Below, one piece after another: positions 5,244 to 5,267 of a stretch of DNA of 5,267 nucleotides; the stretch's first letter is position 1, and the number at the start of each line of letters is the position of its first letter. The stretch spans positions 1-5,267 of the forward strand of contig SLQN01000354.1 in assembly GCA_007131465.1 (NCBI GenBank), written 5' to 3'. The notes beneath the pieces were generated by a model, which worked only from the letters and a program-made list of their open reading frames with translations, was not told where the DNA came from and made no database searches. The translations under genes and the position numbers were made by a program. Source of the DNA: Paracoccaceae bacterium (lineage in GTDB: Bacteria > Pseudomonadota > Alphaproteobacteria > Rhodobacterales > Rhodobacteraceae).

Positions 5244-5267
5244 AAAGACGCTCACCTCGCAAGTTCA
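5176..5267 (+). CDS. Unidentified protein, N-terminal fragment overlapping the phosphoesterase 3' end
   Basis: An ATG at 5176, in a different frame from the phosphoesterase, is preceded by GGAG with a seven-base spacer and stays open to the window end (30 full codons). It begins MEFWHGATEAADHQSIHIAF and continues GIEKTLTSQV. This reads like ordinary protein, whereas the phosphoesterase frame over the same bases gives an Arg-rich, low-quality tail (ILARCYRSGG..). The overlap is 68 bases (5176-5243), long for coupled genes. No domain is recognisable from this short fragment. It could be the next gene of the operon or, less likely, a chance open frame. Confidence 0.5.
   Translation, partial: MEFWHGATEAADHQSIHIAFGIEKTLTSQV

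Overview
The window looks like the distal tail-fibre end of a tailed-phage or prophage late operon from a GC-rich alphaproteobacterium. The Rhodobacteraceae (Paracoccaceae) are my best guess, because the fibre modules resemble ones I associate with prophages of that group; this comes from recall of family style, not from a search. All supported genes lie on the + strand and are tightly packed, with overlapping stop/start codons or gaps of 7 to 70 bases. No tRNA, rRNA, CRISPR array, integrase, transposase or convincing promoter or terminator is visible.

Layout from left to right: (1) the last 48 codons of an unidentified gene; (2) a 148-residue beta-rich structural-type protein of unknown function, starting in an ATGA overlap; (3) a 315-residue collagen-like fibre protein with three Gly-X-Y blocks, the longest being 43 uninterrupted triplets, separated by two short beta modules; (4) a 695-residue multidomain tail protein with an N-terminal module, two jelly-roll-like carbohydrate-binding/LamG-type regions, a Pro-Glu linker, a beta-propeller-like repeat region and a short tandem repeat at the C-terminus; (5) a 69-residue small protein; (6) a 441-residue metallophosphoesterase with an N-terminal fibronectin-III-like region, as in purple acid phosphatases; (7) the first 30 codons of a further gene that starts inside the end of the phosphoesterase gene and runs off the window.

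Base composition falls along the window. Hand counts of single lines give 73-78% GC in the collagen and early fibre genes, about 58-60% in the middle of the 695-residue gene, and 42-48% in much of the phosphoesterase gene (one line there reaches 60%). That fits mosaic exchange: a conserved proximal fibre part followed by distal parts acquired later.

Working model (inference): the collagen-like and multidomain proteins form the fibre or receptor-binding apparatus, with the jelly-roll and propeller regions contacting the host surface. The phosphoesterase is either a tail-associated enzyme acting on a phosphorylated surface polymer or a cargo gene. Its final metal-binding motif reads GNIH instead of the usual GHxH, so its activity is an open question and the most interesting point here.
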